A stretch of 64,000 nucleotides of DNA from Pseudomonas putida (GCF_028682455.1 NZ_JANHLD010000005.1:140001-204000); one strand, 5' to 3'. Positions 25,297-34,754 are shown, counted from the stretch's first letter. Translations and numbers: made by a program. The notes: generated by a model not told the origin, from the letters alone.

Positions 25297-26817
25297 TCAG
25301 AAGAACCCCAGCGGATTGATGTCGTAACTGACCAGCAGGTTCTTGGTCTGCTGGTAGTGATCGAGCATCATCTTGTGGGTCTCGCGACCGACCCCGGATT
25401 TCTTGTAGCCACCGAACGCGGCATGGGCCGGGTACAGGTGGTAGCAGTTTGTCCACACGCGGCCCGCCTTGATGCCGCGGCCCATGCGGTAGGCGCGGTT
25501 GATGTCACGGGTCCACACACCGGCGCCCAACCCGAACTCGGTGTCGTTGGCGATGGCCAGCGCCTCGGCCTCGTCCTTGAAGGTGGTCACGCCTACCACC
25601 GGCCCGAAGATCTCCTCCTGGAACACGCGCATCTGGTTATGCCCCTTGAGCAGGGTCGGCTGGATGTAATAGCCGGTGGCCAGGTCACCGCTCAAGCGCT
25701 CGCTGTCGCCACCGGCCAGTACTTGCGCGCCCTCCTCCCTGGCGATCTGCAGGTAGGAAAGAATCTTGTCGTATTGCTGTTCAGAGGCTTGGGCACCCAC
25801 CATGGTCTCGGTATCCAGGGGGTTGCCGCGCTTGATCTGGGCGATCTTCTTCAGCACCTGTTCCATGAACGGCTCGTAGATCGACTCCTGCACCAGGGCC
25901 CGTGACGGGCACGTACAGACCTCCCCCTGGTTGAAGAACGCCAGCACCAGGCCTTCGGCAGCTTTCTCGATGAACGCAGGTTCGGCCTGCATGATGTCGT
26001 CGAAGAAAATGTTTGGCGATTTGCCACCCAGTTCCACCGTGGACGGGATGATGTTCTCGGCCGCGCACTTGAGAATGTGCGACCCCACCGGGGTCGAGCC
26101 GGTGAAGGCGATCTTGGCGATGCGCTTGCTGGTCGCCAGGGCTTCACCCGCTTCGCGACCATAGCCCTGCACGATGTTCAGCACCCCCGCCGGCAGCAGG
26201 TCGCCCACCAACTCGGCGAACACAGTGATCGACAGCGGCGTCTGCTCGGCCGGCTTGAGCACCACGCAGTTGCCGGCGGCCAGGGCCGGGGCCAGTTTCC
26301 AGGCTGCCATCAGCAGCGGGAAGTTCCACGGAATGATTTGCCCGACCACACCGAGCGGCTCGTGGAAATGGTACGCCGCAGTCAGCTCGTTGATTTCGGC
26401 GGCACTGCCTTCCTGGGCGCGGATGCAGCCGGCAAAGTAGCGAAAGTGATCGGCGGCCAGCGGCACATCGGCATTGAGTGTCTCGCGAATGGCCTTGCCG
26501 TTGTCCCAGGTTTCGCTGATGGCCAATACCTCCAGGTGTTCCTCGATACGGTCGGCAATCTTCAGCAAGATCCGCGAACGCTCTTGCACCGAGGTACGCC
26601 CCCAGGCATCGGCAGCAGCATGGGCAGCGTCCAGGGCCCGCTCGATGTCGTCAGCATTGGAGCGCGGAAACTCGGCAATCGGCTGGCCATTGACCGGAGA
26701 ACTGTTGGTGAAGTACTGGCCACTGAGCGGTGCGACGAATTCACCCCCGATGTAGTTGCCATAACGTGACTTGAAGTGGGCGATTGCATCCGGCGTACCG
26801 GGGGCTGCGTAGATCAT
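25297..26817 (-). CDS. NAD-dependent aldehyde dehydrogenase (ExaC/AldB-like)
   Basis: A 506-residue soluble aldehyde dehydrogenase. The cofactor motif is FTGSTPVG, the general base Glu is in VELGGKSPNIFF (near 265), and the catalytic Cys is in NQGEVCTCPSRA (near 304). Length and sequence match the acetaldehyde dehydrogenase type (ExaC, AcoD, AldB) that oxidises aldehydes formed by PQQ-dependent alcohol dehydrogenases. Being upstream of pqqA-ercA-kinase supports that role. The ATG at 26817 has AGAGG upstream. A perfect 7-bp inverted repeat CCTGTCG-CAA-CGACAGG (26841-26857) lies 24 bases before the start codon and could be an operator. Confidence 0.92.
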   Translation of the reverse strand: MIYAAPGTPDAIAHFKSRYGNYIGGEFVAPLSGQYFTNSSPVNGQPIAEFPRSNADDIERALDAAHAAADAWGRTSVQERSRILLKIADRIEEHLEVLAISETWDNGKAIRETLNADVPLAADHFRYFAGCIRAQEGSAAEINELTAAYHFHEPLGVVGQIIPWNFPLLMAAWKLAPALAAGNCVVLKPAEQTPLSITVFAELVGDLLPAGVLNIVQGYGREAGEALATSKRIAKIAFTGSTPVGSHILKCAAENIIPSTVELGGKSPNIFFDDIMQAEPAFIEKAAEGLVLAFFNQGEVCTCPSRALVQESIYEPFMEQVLKKIAQIKRGNPLDTETMVGAQASEQQYDKILSYLQIAREEGAQVLAGGDSERLSGDLATGYYIQPTLLKGHNQMRVFQEEIFGPVVGVTTFKDEAEALAIANDTEFGLGAGVWTRDINRAYRMGRGIKAGRVWTNCYHLYPAHAAFGGYKKSGVGRETHKMMLDHYQQTKNLLVSYDINPLGFF

Positions 26818-26943
26818 GATGGGACCTCTGCTGATCGAGACCTGTCGCAACGACAGGCAGTGACTCGATCTTAGTCAGCGAGGCGGGCAGCACGAATCGG
26901 CCCTTGGCAGGGAACGGCTAGTCATTTGGTAGTAAGGAAAAGA

Positions 26944-26978
26944 CCGGGGTGGCGAGCAGCCCTTGCTCGCCACCCCGG
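26944..26978 (-). terminator. Terminator of the DUF6543 toxin-like gene
   Basis: A perfect 15-bp stem CCGGGGTGGCGAGCA/TGCTCGCCACCCCGG with a 5-base loop lies 8 bases beyond the stop of the large minus-strand gene. On that strand it is followed by TCTTTTCC. It also insulates the aldehyde dehydrogenase promoter. Confidence 0.88.
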
Positions 26979-26986
26979 CGAACACA

Positions 26987-29900
26987 CTAGAGATTCAGGA
27001 ACAAGGCACGGGCAGATGCCAGATCGATCTGACTACGGTAGACCTGGATCACCACCTGGTTGTTCTGCTCCTTCTTGACCTGATACTGCCCGCCACTGAA
27101 CCGCTGTTCACGGGTTTTAAGGTGCGCTGCGGTGAAATCGCTGCTCTGCGTCTCCAAACTCGCATAGTGGAAGTGGGCAAACCACAGGGGCTGGCCGGCC
27201 TTGTCGCTGATCACGTACTCCTGCAGATAATCCTGGGGGAATCCTTTGCGCCGGGCACTCGGCTCGCGCCCCTTGGTCCGGGCAATACTGATCTCGCCCT
27301 GTGCCTTGAGGTAGGCAACACGGCTGACCGTAGGAGGTTGCACTTTGGCGATGGTGATGCGCAGCTCACGGCCGAGCTCGCGCATTGCGGTCGCTTTGTC
27401 GCTCAAGGCCTTGGCCTCGATCGCCGCATCATGCCCGCTGGTGGCACGGTCGACCTCGTTCTGCACCGTCAGGGCCTCTTCGATATCCTGGGCCAGTGCT
27501 TCCAGTGGGCCTGCTTGCTGCACCAGGATCTCCTCCATCTCCACCCCAATGCTTGCCGTCCTGGCTTGGCTGCGGGCCCGCTGCATCTGCCGTTCCGCTG
27601 TGCTCAACAACTTGCCGGCACGCTTGAGCAGATTGCCAAGGCTTGCTCGCGTAGCTGGCGGTACTTCGGGCGCGACAACCGGCTGCCATACGCCTGCTTC
27701 GGTGGTTTCCTCATAACGTGCCAGCTCCGTGTTCTCGAGCGGGTCAAGCACAACCACTGTATCCGGTTTACCGCCAGACCCTTTGCGCCGCTGGCCGACC
27801 ACACTGCCCCGATTACGGGTCTTGATCACCGTATGCTTGCCTGTCCCTGGCAAGGCCGGTTCATCGCCCGATTGCATCCGAATGTGCTGCGCCAGCTCGG
27901 TCTCGGCCTCTTGCAACAACGTTTGCAGCGTGCGGATGTACACCTCGATGGGCGACTTGACGGCCTCGACCCGGCCCCCTGCCTGATAACTGCGCGCGTC
28001 CTCCAGGGCAACGGCAAAGTTGCGCGCGCTGCCATCCAGCACATCGATTCGCTCCTGCTGGGTGAACGAGGTATCTCCATCGAGGGTACCCTGCATCTGC
28101 AAGCCAACGCATGCCGATTTCACTGAGTCTCTCAACTGCCAACTATCTACCTGATCCACCTCCAGGATCAGGACACCCTGCATAGTTAGATCACTGGACT
28201 GCCAGTGTCTGTAGGTAGCGCTCTTGCTGATCTGCTTGTCGATTTCACTGGCCAGCGAAGGCCCGTCCGGGAATAAATCACCCAATTGCCGACGTACATC
28301 GCGGATGGCTTCGAAATGCCCAAGGACCTCATCAATGATGGTTTTACCACGTCGACACAGCGCCATGAGCTGACCATGCCTGAGCGCATCATGGTCCACC
28401 GCGCCTTGCTGCCCCTGATGCGAACCTTTGCCGTCACGCAGGGCCCGGGCAAGCTTCATGGTGTCCCTGAACTGCAAGCGCAACACATGCACGAGCTGGA
28501 CTTGAGTGCCCGCCAGCTCAAATAGGTTGCTCGCTCGGGCCCGACTGAAGTTGACCTGACTCTTCAATTGATTCAGTGCCATGAAGCTTTCGTCGGCCTG
28601 GGTCAACCGCCGGCAGTGTGCACGCATATTGTCGATGTAGCGCTGTAGCGTCTCGGCACTGGGGTGTTCGTCGAGGACCAACTGGGCCTGGTCCTGCTCC
28701 AACTGCGCAAGCGCCCCATCGTGCTCGAGGGAAAGGTCAGCCAACACCCGTTCCAACGCGGATACCCGCTGCCTGTTCGCCTCGCGCATTTGCTCGATGC
28801 GACGATTGAGCGGCATGCCTGCGCGTAACCGCAAGCCAAGGTCGAAGACCCAGATACCCGGAGAGGTTTGACGCAACCAGGGCCCGAGCTGCCCTTGCGC
28901 ACCGACGACCCGTGTTCCTTCGTCATTGATGATGACTTCGTACACGCTTCCCTCCACGCTCACCCACAGACGCTCAGCATGCAAGTACAACCCTTGTCGA
29001 GGCCCGCGGGGAAACGGTTGACCAAGTTGAGCCAACCTCCAACCAGCCTTCAGCGGCGTCAGTGCTTCACGCTGAGCCAGGCTCAAGCGCTGATTGGCAG
29101 ACGCCCAAGTGAAGTCCAGGCCATCCAGTATCGCGCCGGAAGGCGAACTCATCGCATGCCCGGAAGTGGTATCGATACTGGGCAGCGGCAACAACGAAGC
29201 ACCGGCCTCCAGCGGGCGTGCCGGGGCACTTGACATCGCTGGCTCGGTCCTGAATGCGAACAGAGCCGCTGCAACATTGAAAAGCAGTTCGGCCAGCCGC
29301 TCACACTCATTCTCATCTTGCTGCACAGCACTTTGATGACTGGCAAACATCTGCACCATCCAGGCCGAAACAGTCACCAGACCATTGAAAAAGGGCAGCA
29401 ACGTGTTGAACATCTGCCAGCCGAACTCTTCATAAGCCAGCCAGCGGTTCTCGCTATTGGACACCGACTGGGACTCGGCCCGGGCCACCAACTCCTTCGC
29501 ACTGGAAATGTAGAGATGCTCAAGGATGTTGTCGCAAAGGGCCGTCTCCCCCAACGTGGCGGGTGCCGGCACTTCGATCGGCGAGAACTCCGAGCCAGGT
29601 AGAAAACGCACGATGTGCGGCTGCTCAAAGCCACCCCTGGCATAGATCGGATGCACCTTTTCATCCAGGCGTGACAGCACGTCATCATGCAACTCCCCTA
29701 CATCGCACAGTGCCTCGAAGAAGGCCTGACAGCTGGTGAATTCACGCAACGGCTGACGATGCAAGGGTCGGTACAACACACAAGGCCCACTGCCGCCCAC
29801 CCGGTCATCGATCAAATACGTATTGAGGGCGACATCCGCCTTGGCGCCTGCACGGCGCAGGAACGACAACGGCCGCATCCGCGCCAGCGCAGGGGCGCCG

Positions 29901-31558
29901 GGCACAGGGTCAAAGACAGCCTTCACCAACTTGACGCCACGGGAGGTAAAACCGTTTGATTTGCGCAGGTACTGTTCCAGGGCCAGCAGTGGCAATTGCA
30001 CCCGCACCTGATCAATGAACAACGCCTGACGCGCCACGCGGGCCGGTGCATCGTCCAGCAGTTTCTGGCGTAGCAAATCCGGGTACACCTTGCCCAGGTC
30101 CAGGCGACTCACCAAGCTTTCAAGATAGTGGCGCGTCAGCCAATCGGGCACAGTACCGCCTGCGCGCAGGTGCACCATTACCTTACCGGCCCGCAATACC
30201 GAGAGGTTTTCGAGCGCAAGCTGCACCAGGCTAAAGCGCACTTCCTTGATCGAGCCGACGGGGAACAGCGTGTCACCGATGCCGGCCCCCGCCGCATTCA
30301 CCTGCTCGTTGACCACCTCCACGTCCTCCAGATCCAATGCCGACGCTTGTGGGTGATCGGCCAGAATCGCGGCGTGTACCGCACCTCTGGCGTACTCGAT
30401 AATCTCCGGTATGTCATACAAGAACGATTTCCCCGCACTTCGCCGCTGCACACCGGCCAACCGCACCAGGCCATTGGCGTAGGCACGGCGATCGACGTCC
30501 GCGCTCTGCTGCAGCCACGCTGGCAACTGGCTCTGGTACAGCTCCCGGAGCTGGCGTTGATTGACCTCGCAGATTTCGATCAGTGACGAGGCTTCATCCA
30601 GGTCCTGCTCCAACGACTGCGCCCGAGGGGAATCGGCACCAAGGGACGCCTGGGCAATACGGTCGATCAACAACAACTGTTGCTCGAACAGCATTGTCGC
30701 CTGGGCCTGGAACATCGGCCAGGGGGTCCTGTGCAGGCTCAACCTGAAAAAAGGTACGTGTGGCCGCCGCCCACGCAGCAGAGTCGTGACCAGCGCCAGG
30801 CGAGAATCGAAACGATACAATCGGCCCGCCAGGGTATAGACCAGCACCACCGTGCGCTGCTTCTCGGGTAACGGCCGCTCGATCACCAGCGCGCTGGCCA
30901 ATTCCGGATCCAGCCCCCATCTGATCATTGCATCGAGATTCAGCAGCCAAACCTCGCTGTCTTTCATGTTCGCCCATTCCGCGCGCTGCGCCTCCTCAGG
31001 GAACGCCGCCATCGCCTTCGCCGTGGCTGCCTCCAGAGGGTCCAGGGCACCGGCACTGAGTTCAAGATCGGCAGCCCTGACAAACTCGTCGTGCAAATAT
31101 TTCACCAGCCATGCCCATGGGCTGCTTGCCTGACCCCTGCCATTGCTCCAGAAAGCGGTCAGGGCGCTCTTGTACTCTTCGAGCAGGAACGGCCCGCACT
31201 CGTTGAGCAACGTCTCGACGGCATGCAGGTCAACGTCAGCGGCACGCGGGGTGAGAGAATTGAGGTCGGTGCTCAGCACATCGATGCCGGCACCGAGATT
31301 GAAGTTGGATGCCTGGCAATAGCGACCGATCAAGGCGTCGGCCAGGCTGTACAGGTGCCAGCCCTGTGTGGGCAATGCCCGGTACAGCGTTAGCGTGGAA
31401 GGAACAGGTCCGCCGATTTGGCGCTCACGCCATTGCTGCTCGATTACCTGGACGGCGACCTCACGCAGCGAGGGTCGAAGGGCGAAGTGCCGGGCAATCG
31501 GGCCGCAGAGCGTGGCACTCAGGGCCATCTGGCCGAGGGGGGATGGGTTCAGTGTCAT
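26987..31558 (-). CDS. Large DUF6543 (dermonecrotic-toxin-like) protein
   Basis: A 1523-residue protein that I match to the Pseudomonas family named DUF6543 or dermonecrotic toxin domain. Family blocks in order: LPAWLQQSADVDRRAYANGL with KSFLYDIPEIIEYARG (about 345-390); RPLSFLRRAGAKADVALNTY; the YRPLHRQPLREF block near 595; ARGGFEQPHIVRF near 640; a coiled coil (about 910-1010); and a terminal block WFAHFHYASL with DFTAAHLKTREQRF near 1460-1485. It has no signal peptide, leucine-rich repeats or NEL ubiquitin-ligase motif, and no toxin active site can be named. Role as secreted effector or insect/host toxin is family inference only. No secretion or immunity gene is adjacent. The ATG at 31558 has AGGAAG upstream, which can be sequestered in a hairpin. 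Confidence 0.82.
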   Translation of the reverse strand: MTLNPSPLGQMALSATLCGPIARHFALRPSLREVAVQVIEQQWRERQIGGPVPSTLTLYRALPTQGWHLYSLADALIGRYCQASNFNLGAGIDVLSTDLNSLTPRAADVDLHAVETLLNECGPFLLEEYKSALTAFWSNGRGQASSPWAWLVKYLHDEFVRAADLELSAGALDPLEAATAKAMAAFPEEAQRAEWANMKDSEVWLLNLDAMIRWGLDPELASALVIERPLPEKQRTVVLVYTLAGRLYRFDSRLALVTTLLRGRRPHVPFFRLSLHRTPWPMFQAQATMLFEQQLLLIDRIAQASLGADSPRAQSLEQDLDEASSLIEICEVNQRQLRELYQSQLPAWLQQSADVDRRAYANGLVRLAGVQRRSAGKSFLYDIPEIIEYARGAVHAAILADHPQASALDLEDVEVVNEQVNAAGAGIGDTLFPVGSIKEVRFSLVQLALENLSVLRAGKVMVHLRAGGTVPDWLTRHYLESLVSRLDLGKVYPDLLRQKLLDDAPARVARQALFIDQVRVQLPLLALEQYLRKSNGFTSRGVKLVKAVFDPVPGAPALARMRPLSFLRRAGAKADVALNTYLIDDRVGGSGPCVLYRPLHRQPLREFTSCQAFFEALCDVGELHDDVLSRLDEKVHPIYARGGFEQPHIVRFLPGSEFSPIEVPAPATLGETALCDNILEHLYISSAKELVARAESQSVSNSENRWLAYEEFGWQMFNTLLPFFNGLVTVSAWMVQMFASHQSAVQQDENECERLAELLFNVAAALFAFRTEPAMSSAPARPLEAGASLLPLPSIDTTSGHAMSSPSGAILDGLDFTWASANQRLSLAQREALTPLKAGWRLAQLGQPFPRGPRQGLYLHAERLWVSVEGSVYEVIINDEGTRVVGAQGQLGPWLRQTSPGIWVFDLGLRLRAGMPLNRRIEQMREANRQRVSALERVLADLSLEHDGALAQLEQDQAQLVLDEHPSAETLQRYIDNMRAHCRRLTQADESFMALNQLKSQVNFSRARASNLFELAGTQVQLVHVLRLQFRDTMKLARALRDGKGSHQGQQGAVDHDALRHGQLMALCRRGKTIIDEVLGHFEAIRDVRRQLGDLFPDGPSLASEIDKQISKSATYRHWQSSDLTMQGVLILEVDQVDSWQLRDSVKSACVGLQMQGTLDGDTSFTQQERIDVLDGSARNFAVALEDARSYQAGGRVEAVKSPIEVYIRTLQTLLQEAETELAQHIRMQSGDEPALPGTGKHTVIKTRNRGSVVGQRRKGSGGKPDTVVVLDPLENTELARYEETTEAGVWQPVVAPEVPPATRASLGNLLKRAGKLLSTAERQMQRARSQARTASIGVEMEEILVQQAGPLEALAQDIEEALTVQNEVDRATSGHDAAIEAKALSDKATAMRELGRELRITIAKVQPPTVSRVAYLKAQGEISIARTKGREPSARRKGFPQDYLQEYVISDKAGQPLWFAHFHYASLETQSSDFTAAHLKTREQRFSGGQYQVKKEQNNQVVIQVYRSQIDLASARALFLNL

Positions 31559-31560
31559 GA

Positions 31561-31590
31561 GCAAGCTTCCTGTTGCTGAAAGGAAGCTGC
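31561..31590 (-). promoter_or_regulatory. Hairpin sequestering the Shine-Dalgarno of the toxin-like gene
   Basis: On the minus strand GCAGCTTCC pairs, with one bulge, with GGAAGCTTGC across an 11-base loop. The second arm contains the ribosome binding site GGAAG, and the ATG follows two bases after the stem. Folding would hide the ribosome binding site. Function as a thermometer, protein-binding site or simple attenuator is not determined. Confidence 0.45.
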
Positions 31591-31636
31591 ATTTCACTAC
31601 CGCCCACCCTCGCCCAGGTGGTACATGCTGCTAGAT

Positions 31637-32410
31637 TCAGCGGTCCTTGAACTGCGCCTCGCGCTTGGCGATGAACGCAGCCATGCCCTCTTTCTGGTCT
31701 TCGGTGGCGAAGGCGGCATGGAACACCCGGCGCTCGAATCGCACGCCTTCGGCGAGGTTGACTTCAAAGGCGCGGTTGACGCTCTCCTTGACCATCATGG
31801 TCATCGGGATCGACTTGCTGGCGATGGTGGCAGCCACTTTCAGCGCTTCTTCAAGGAGTTCCGCCTGCGGTACCACACGTGCCACCAGGCCTGCGCGCTC
31901 GGCCTCTTCGGCGCCCATCAGGCGGCCGCTCAGGCACAGCTCCATGGCCTTGGCCTTACCCACCGCGCGGGTCAGGCGCTGGGTGCCGCCCATGCCTGGC
32001 AGCACGCCGAGGTTGATCTCGGGCTGGCCGAACTTGGCATTGTCGCCCGCGAGGATGAAGTCGCACATCATGGCCAGCTCGCAACCGCCCCCAAGGGCAA
32101 AGCCGGACACGGCCGCGATAATCGGCTTGCGACGATTGGCGATGCGGTCGGCATCGCTGAACAGGTCATCGACGTAGATCTGCGGGTAGCGCAGGTCGGC
32201 CATTTCCTTGATGTCGGCGCCCGCGGCGAAGGCCTTGGCCGACCCTGTCAGCACCACGCAACCGATGTTCGGGTCAGCTTCGAGCTGGTCCAGCGCCTGG
32301 TTGATCTCGCCAACGATCTGCGCATTGAGCGCATTGAGCGCCTGCGGGCGGTTGAGGGTGATCAGGCCGACCTTGCCGTGGATGTCCAACAGAATGGTTT
32401 CGAAACTCAT
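31637..32410 (-). CDS. Enoyl-CoA hydratase (crotonase family)
   Basis: A 257-residue crotonase that hydrates 2-enoyl-CoA to 3-hydroxyacyl-CoA in beta-oxidation. The oxyanion segment is AFAAGADIKEM, and the two catalytic glutamates are in GGGCELAMMCD (near 113) and GQPEINLGVLPGMGG (near 133). The length is standard. It is the last gene of a five-gene acyl-CoA degradation operon, 14 bases after the acyl-CoA dehydrogenase. GGGAG lies about eight bases before its ATG. Confidence 0.94.
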   Translation of the reverse strand: MSFETILLDIHGKVGLITLNRPQALNALNAQIVGEINQALDQLEADPNIGCVVLTGSAKAFAAGADIKEMADLRYPQIYVDDLFSDADRIANRRKPIIAAVSGFALGGGCELAMMCDFILAGDNAKFGQPEINLGVLPGMGGTQRLTRAVGKAKAMELCLSGRLMGAEEAERAGLVARVVPQAELLEEALKVAATIASKSIPMTMMVKESVNRAFEVNLAEGVRFERRVFHAAFATEDQKEGMAAFIAKREAQFKDR

Positions 32411-32424
32411 GCAAGCTGCTCCCT

Positions 32425-33552
32425 TCAAAGATTGCGCGCAATGACCATGCGCTGAATATCGCTGGTGCCTTCATAAATCTGGCAGACCCGCACATCGCGG
32501 TAGATGCGCTCCAGCGGAAAGTCACTCAGATAGCCATAACCGCCCAGTGTCTGCAAGGCATCCGAACAGACCTTTTCGGCCATTTCCGAGGCAAAAAGCT
32601 TGGCCATCGAGGCTTCGACCAGCGCCGGACGCCCGGCATCACGCAGTGCAGCGGCATGCTGGACCATCTGCCGGGCCACGGCGACGCGGGTGGCCATGTC
32701 GGCCAGGCGAAATGCCACGGCCTGGTGCTCGATCAGCGGCTTGCCGAAGCTCTGGCGCTCGCGGGCATAGTCACGCGCCACTTCGAAGGCAGCGCGGGCC
32801 ATGCCCACCGATTGCGAAGCGATACCGATACGCCCGCCCTCGAGGTTGGCCAGGGCGATCTTGTAGCCTTCGCCTTCCTCGCCCAGACGGTTGGCCACCG
32901 GCACACGCACGTCATCGAAAACGATCTGGCAGGTGTCGGAGGCATGCTGGCCGAGCTTGTCTTCCACTCGCGCTACCTGGTAGCCCGGCGAGTCGGTCGG
33001 CACGATAAAGGCACTGATACCGCGCTTGCCGGCTGCAGGGTCGGTGACGGCGAACACGATCACCACCCCGGCGTTCTGGCCGGAGGTGATGAACTGCTTG
33101 CAGCCATTGAGCACGTAGTGATCGCCGTCGCGCCGGGCCCGGGTCTTCAGGCTGCTGGCATCGGAGCCGGCCTGGGGTTCGGTGAGGGCGAAAGCACCGA
33201 GCATCTGGCCGCTGGCCAGCGGCACGAGAAACTGCTGCTTCTGCGCGTCGCTGCCAAACTTGAGGATCGGCACACACCCCACCGAGTTGTGCACGCTCAT
33301 GATGGTCGAGCAGGCGCCGTCGCCCGCCGCGATCTCTTCGAGGGCCATGGCATAGGCTACATAGCCGGTATCGCTACCGCCCCACTGCTCCGGCACCAGC
33401 ATGCCGAACAGGCCCAGCTCGGCCATCTCGGCGATGGCTTCCTTGGGGAAGCGGTGCTCGCGGTCCCACTGTTCGGCGAACGGGCGCAGCCGTTCCTGGG
33501 CGAATTGGCGGACCGCGTCACTGATTTGCTGTTGTTCGTCGTTAACTAGCAT
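32425..33552 (-). CDS. Short/medium-chain acyl-CoA dehydrogenase
   Basis: A 375-residue FAD enzyme introducing the 2,3 double bond into acyl-CoA. Signatures are GAFALTEPQAGSDASSL (FAD and substrate binding, about 125-141) and QTLGGYGYLSDFPLERIYRD. The catalytic Glu is in QIYEGTSDIQR near 362, the position used by short-chain and butyryl-CoA dehydrogenases. GAGGTG is five bases before the ATG. Spacing is eight bases to the thiolase gene and 14 to the hydratase gene. Confidence 0.94.
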   Translation of the reverse strand: MLVNDEQQQISDAVRQFAQERLRPFAEQWDREHRFPKEAIAEMAELGLFGMLVPEQWGGSDTGYVAYAMALEEIAAGDGACSTIMSVHNSVGCVPILKFGSDAQKQQFLVPLASGQMLGAFALTEPQAGSDASSLKTRARRDGDHYVLNGCKQFITSGQNAGVVIVFAVTDPAAGKRGISAFIVPTDSPGYQVARVEDKLGQHASDTCQIVFDDVRVPVANRLGEEGEGYKIALANLEGGRIGIASQSVGMARAAFEVARDYARERQSFGKPLIEHQAVAFRLADMATRVAVARQMVQHAAALRDAGRPALVEASMAKLFASEMAEKVCSDALQTLGGYGYLSDFPLERIYRDVRVCQIYEGTSDIQRMVIARNL

Positions 33553-33560
33553 GGTGCACC

Positions 33561-34754
33561 TCAGTACAGACACTCGACGGCCATGGCCGTGGCTTCACCG
33601 CCGCCGATGCAGATGGCAGCCACACCGCGGTGCAGGCCTTTCTGGCGAAGGGCGGCAAGCAATGTGACAAGAATGCGCGCGCCCGAGGCGCCGATCGGAT
33701 GGCCCAGGGCGCACGCCCCGCCGTGGATGTTGACCTTGTCGTGGGGCAGGTCCAGGTGCTTCATTGCCGCCAGGGTGACCACGGCGAAGGCTTCATTGAT
33801 TTCGAACAGATCGACCTCGGCCAGGTTCCAGCCGGTACGCTTGAGCAGCTTGTCGATGGCGCCGATCGGCGCGGTGGGGAACAGGGCCGGGGTGTCTGCG
33901 AACGCAGCATGGCCATGAATCACCGCCAATGGCTTGAGCCCCTGTTTTTCGGCCTGGGAGCGGCGCATCAGCACCAGCGCCGCGGCACCGTCGGAGATGG
34001 AGCTGGAGTTGGCCGCGGTGACGCTGCCGCCGTCACGGAAGGCCGGCTTGAGTTGTGGGATCTTGTCCAGGCGGGCCTTGGGCGGTTGCTCGTCGTCGCT
34101 GATCAGGCGCTGCTCTTTACCCACGGTCACTTGCACCGGAACGATCTCGCTGGCGAAGCTGCCATCCTTGATCGCCTGCTGCGCACGGGTCAGCGAAGCG
34201 ATGGCGAAATCATCCTGCTGCTGACGGGTGAAGCCATTGTGCTCGGCGCAGTCCTCGGCAAAGGTGCCCATCAGGCGGCCCTTGTCGTAGGCATCCTCCA
34301 AGCCGTCGAAGAACATGTGGTCGATGATTTTGCCGTGGCCCATGCGGTAGCCGCTGCGAGCCTTGTCCAGCAGGTAGGGGGCGTTGGACATGCTCTCCAT
34401 TCCACCGGCCACCACCACATCGGCGCTGCCGGCCAGCAGCAGGTCGTGGGCCATGATGGCTGCCTGCATGCCAGAGCCGCACATCTTGTTCAGGGTGGTG
34501 CAGGTGGTGCTCTTGTTCAGGCCTGCGCCCAGGGCAGCCTGGCGCGCGGGTGCCTGACCGAGGCCAGCCGGCAGTACGCAGCCGAACAGCACCTGTTCGA
34601 CGCTGTCCGGTGTCACCCCGGCACGCTCGACGGCGGCGCGGATGGCGGCGGCGCCCAGTTGCGGCGCGGTGAGGCTTTTCAGGTCGCCCTGCAAGCCGCC
34701 CATGGGCGTGCGCACGGCACTGACAATAACGATCGGATCGTTGGCAAGGGTCAT
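33561..34754 (-). CDS. fadAx: Acetyl-CoA acetyltransferase (thiolase)
   Basis: A 397-residue thiolase. The acylated Cys is in LNKMCGSGMQA (near 91), the His in GGACALGHPIGASGAR (near 353), and the second Cys in AICIGGGEATA (near 383). The intact triad indicates a degradative or biosynthetic thiolase of the acetoacetyl/3-ketoacyl-CoA class. AGGAGG precedes the ATG. The gene order with fadDx and fadB2x matches the P. putida cluster associated with short-chain acids, and the symbol is given by that analogy. Confidence 0.93.
   Translation of the reverse strand: MTLANDPIVIVSAVRTPMGGLQGDLKSLTAPQLGAAAIRAAVERAGVTPDSVEQVLFGCVLPAGLGQAPARQAALGAGLNKSTTCTTLNKMCGSGMQAAIMAHDLLLAGSADVVVAGGMESMSNAPYLLDKARSGYRMGHGKIIDHMFFDGLEDAYDKGRLMGTFAEDCAEHNGFTRQQQDDFAIASLTRAQQAIKDGSFASEIVPVQVTVGKEQRLISDDEQPPKARLDKIPQLKPAFRDGGSVTAANSSSISDGAAALVLMRRSQAEKQGLKPLAVIHGHAAFADTPALFPTAPIGAIDKLLKRTGWNLAEVDLFEINEAFAVVTLAAMKHLDLPHDKVNIHGGACALGHPIGASGARILVTLLAALRQKGLHRGVAAICIGGGEATAMAVECLY

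Noticed and set aside
26987..31558. Possible NEL-type E3 ubiquitin-ligase domain in the DUF6543 protein, as found in some relatives.
   Set aside because: No leucine-rich repeats and no Cys-x-Asp catalytic motif in a suitable context were found. The C-terminal half is coiled coil and a family-specific tail.
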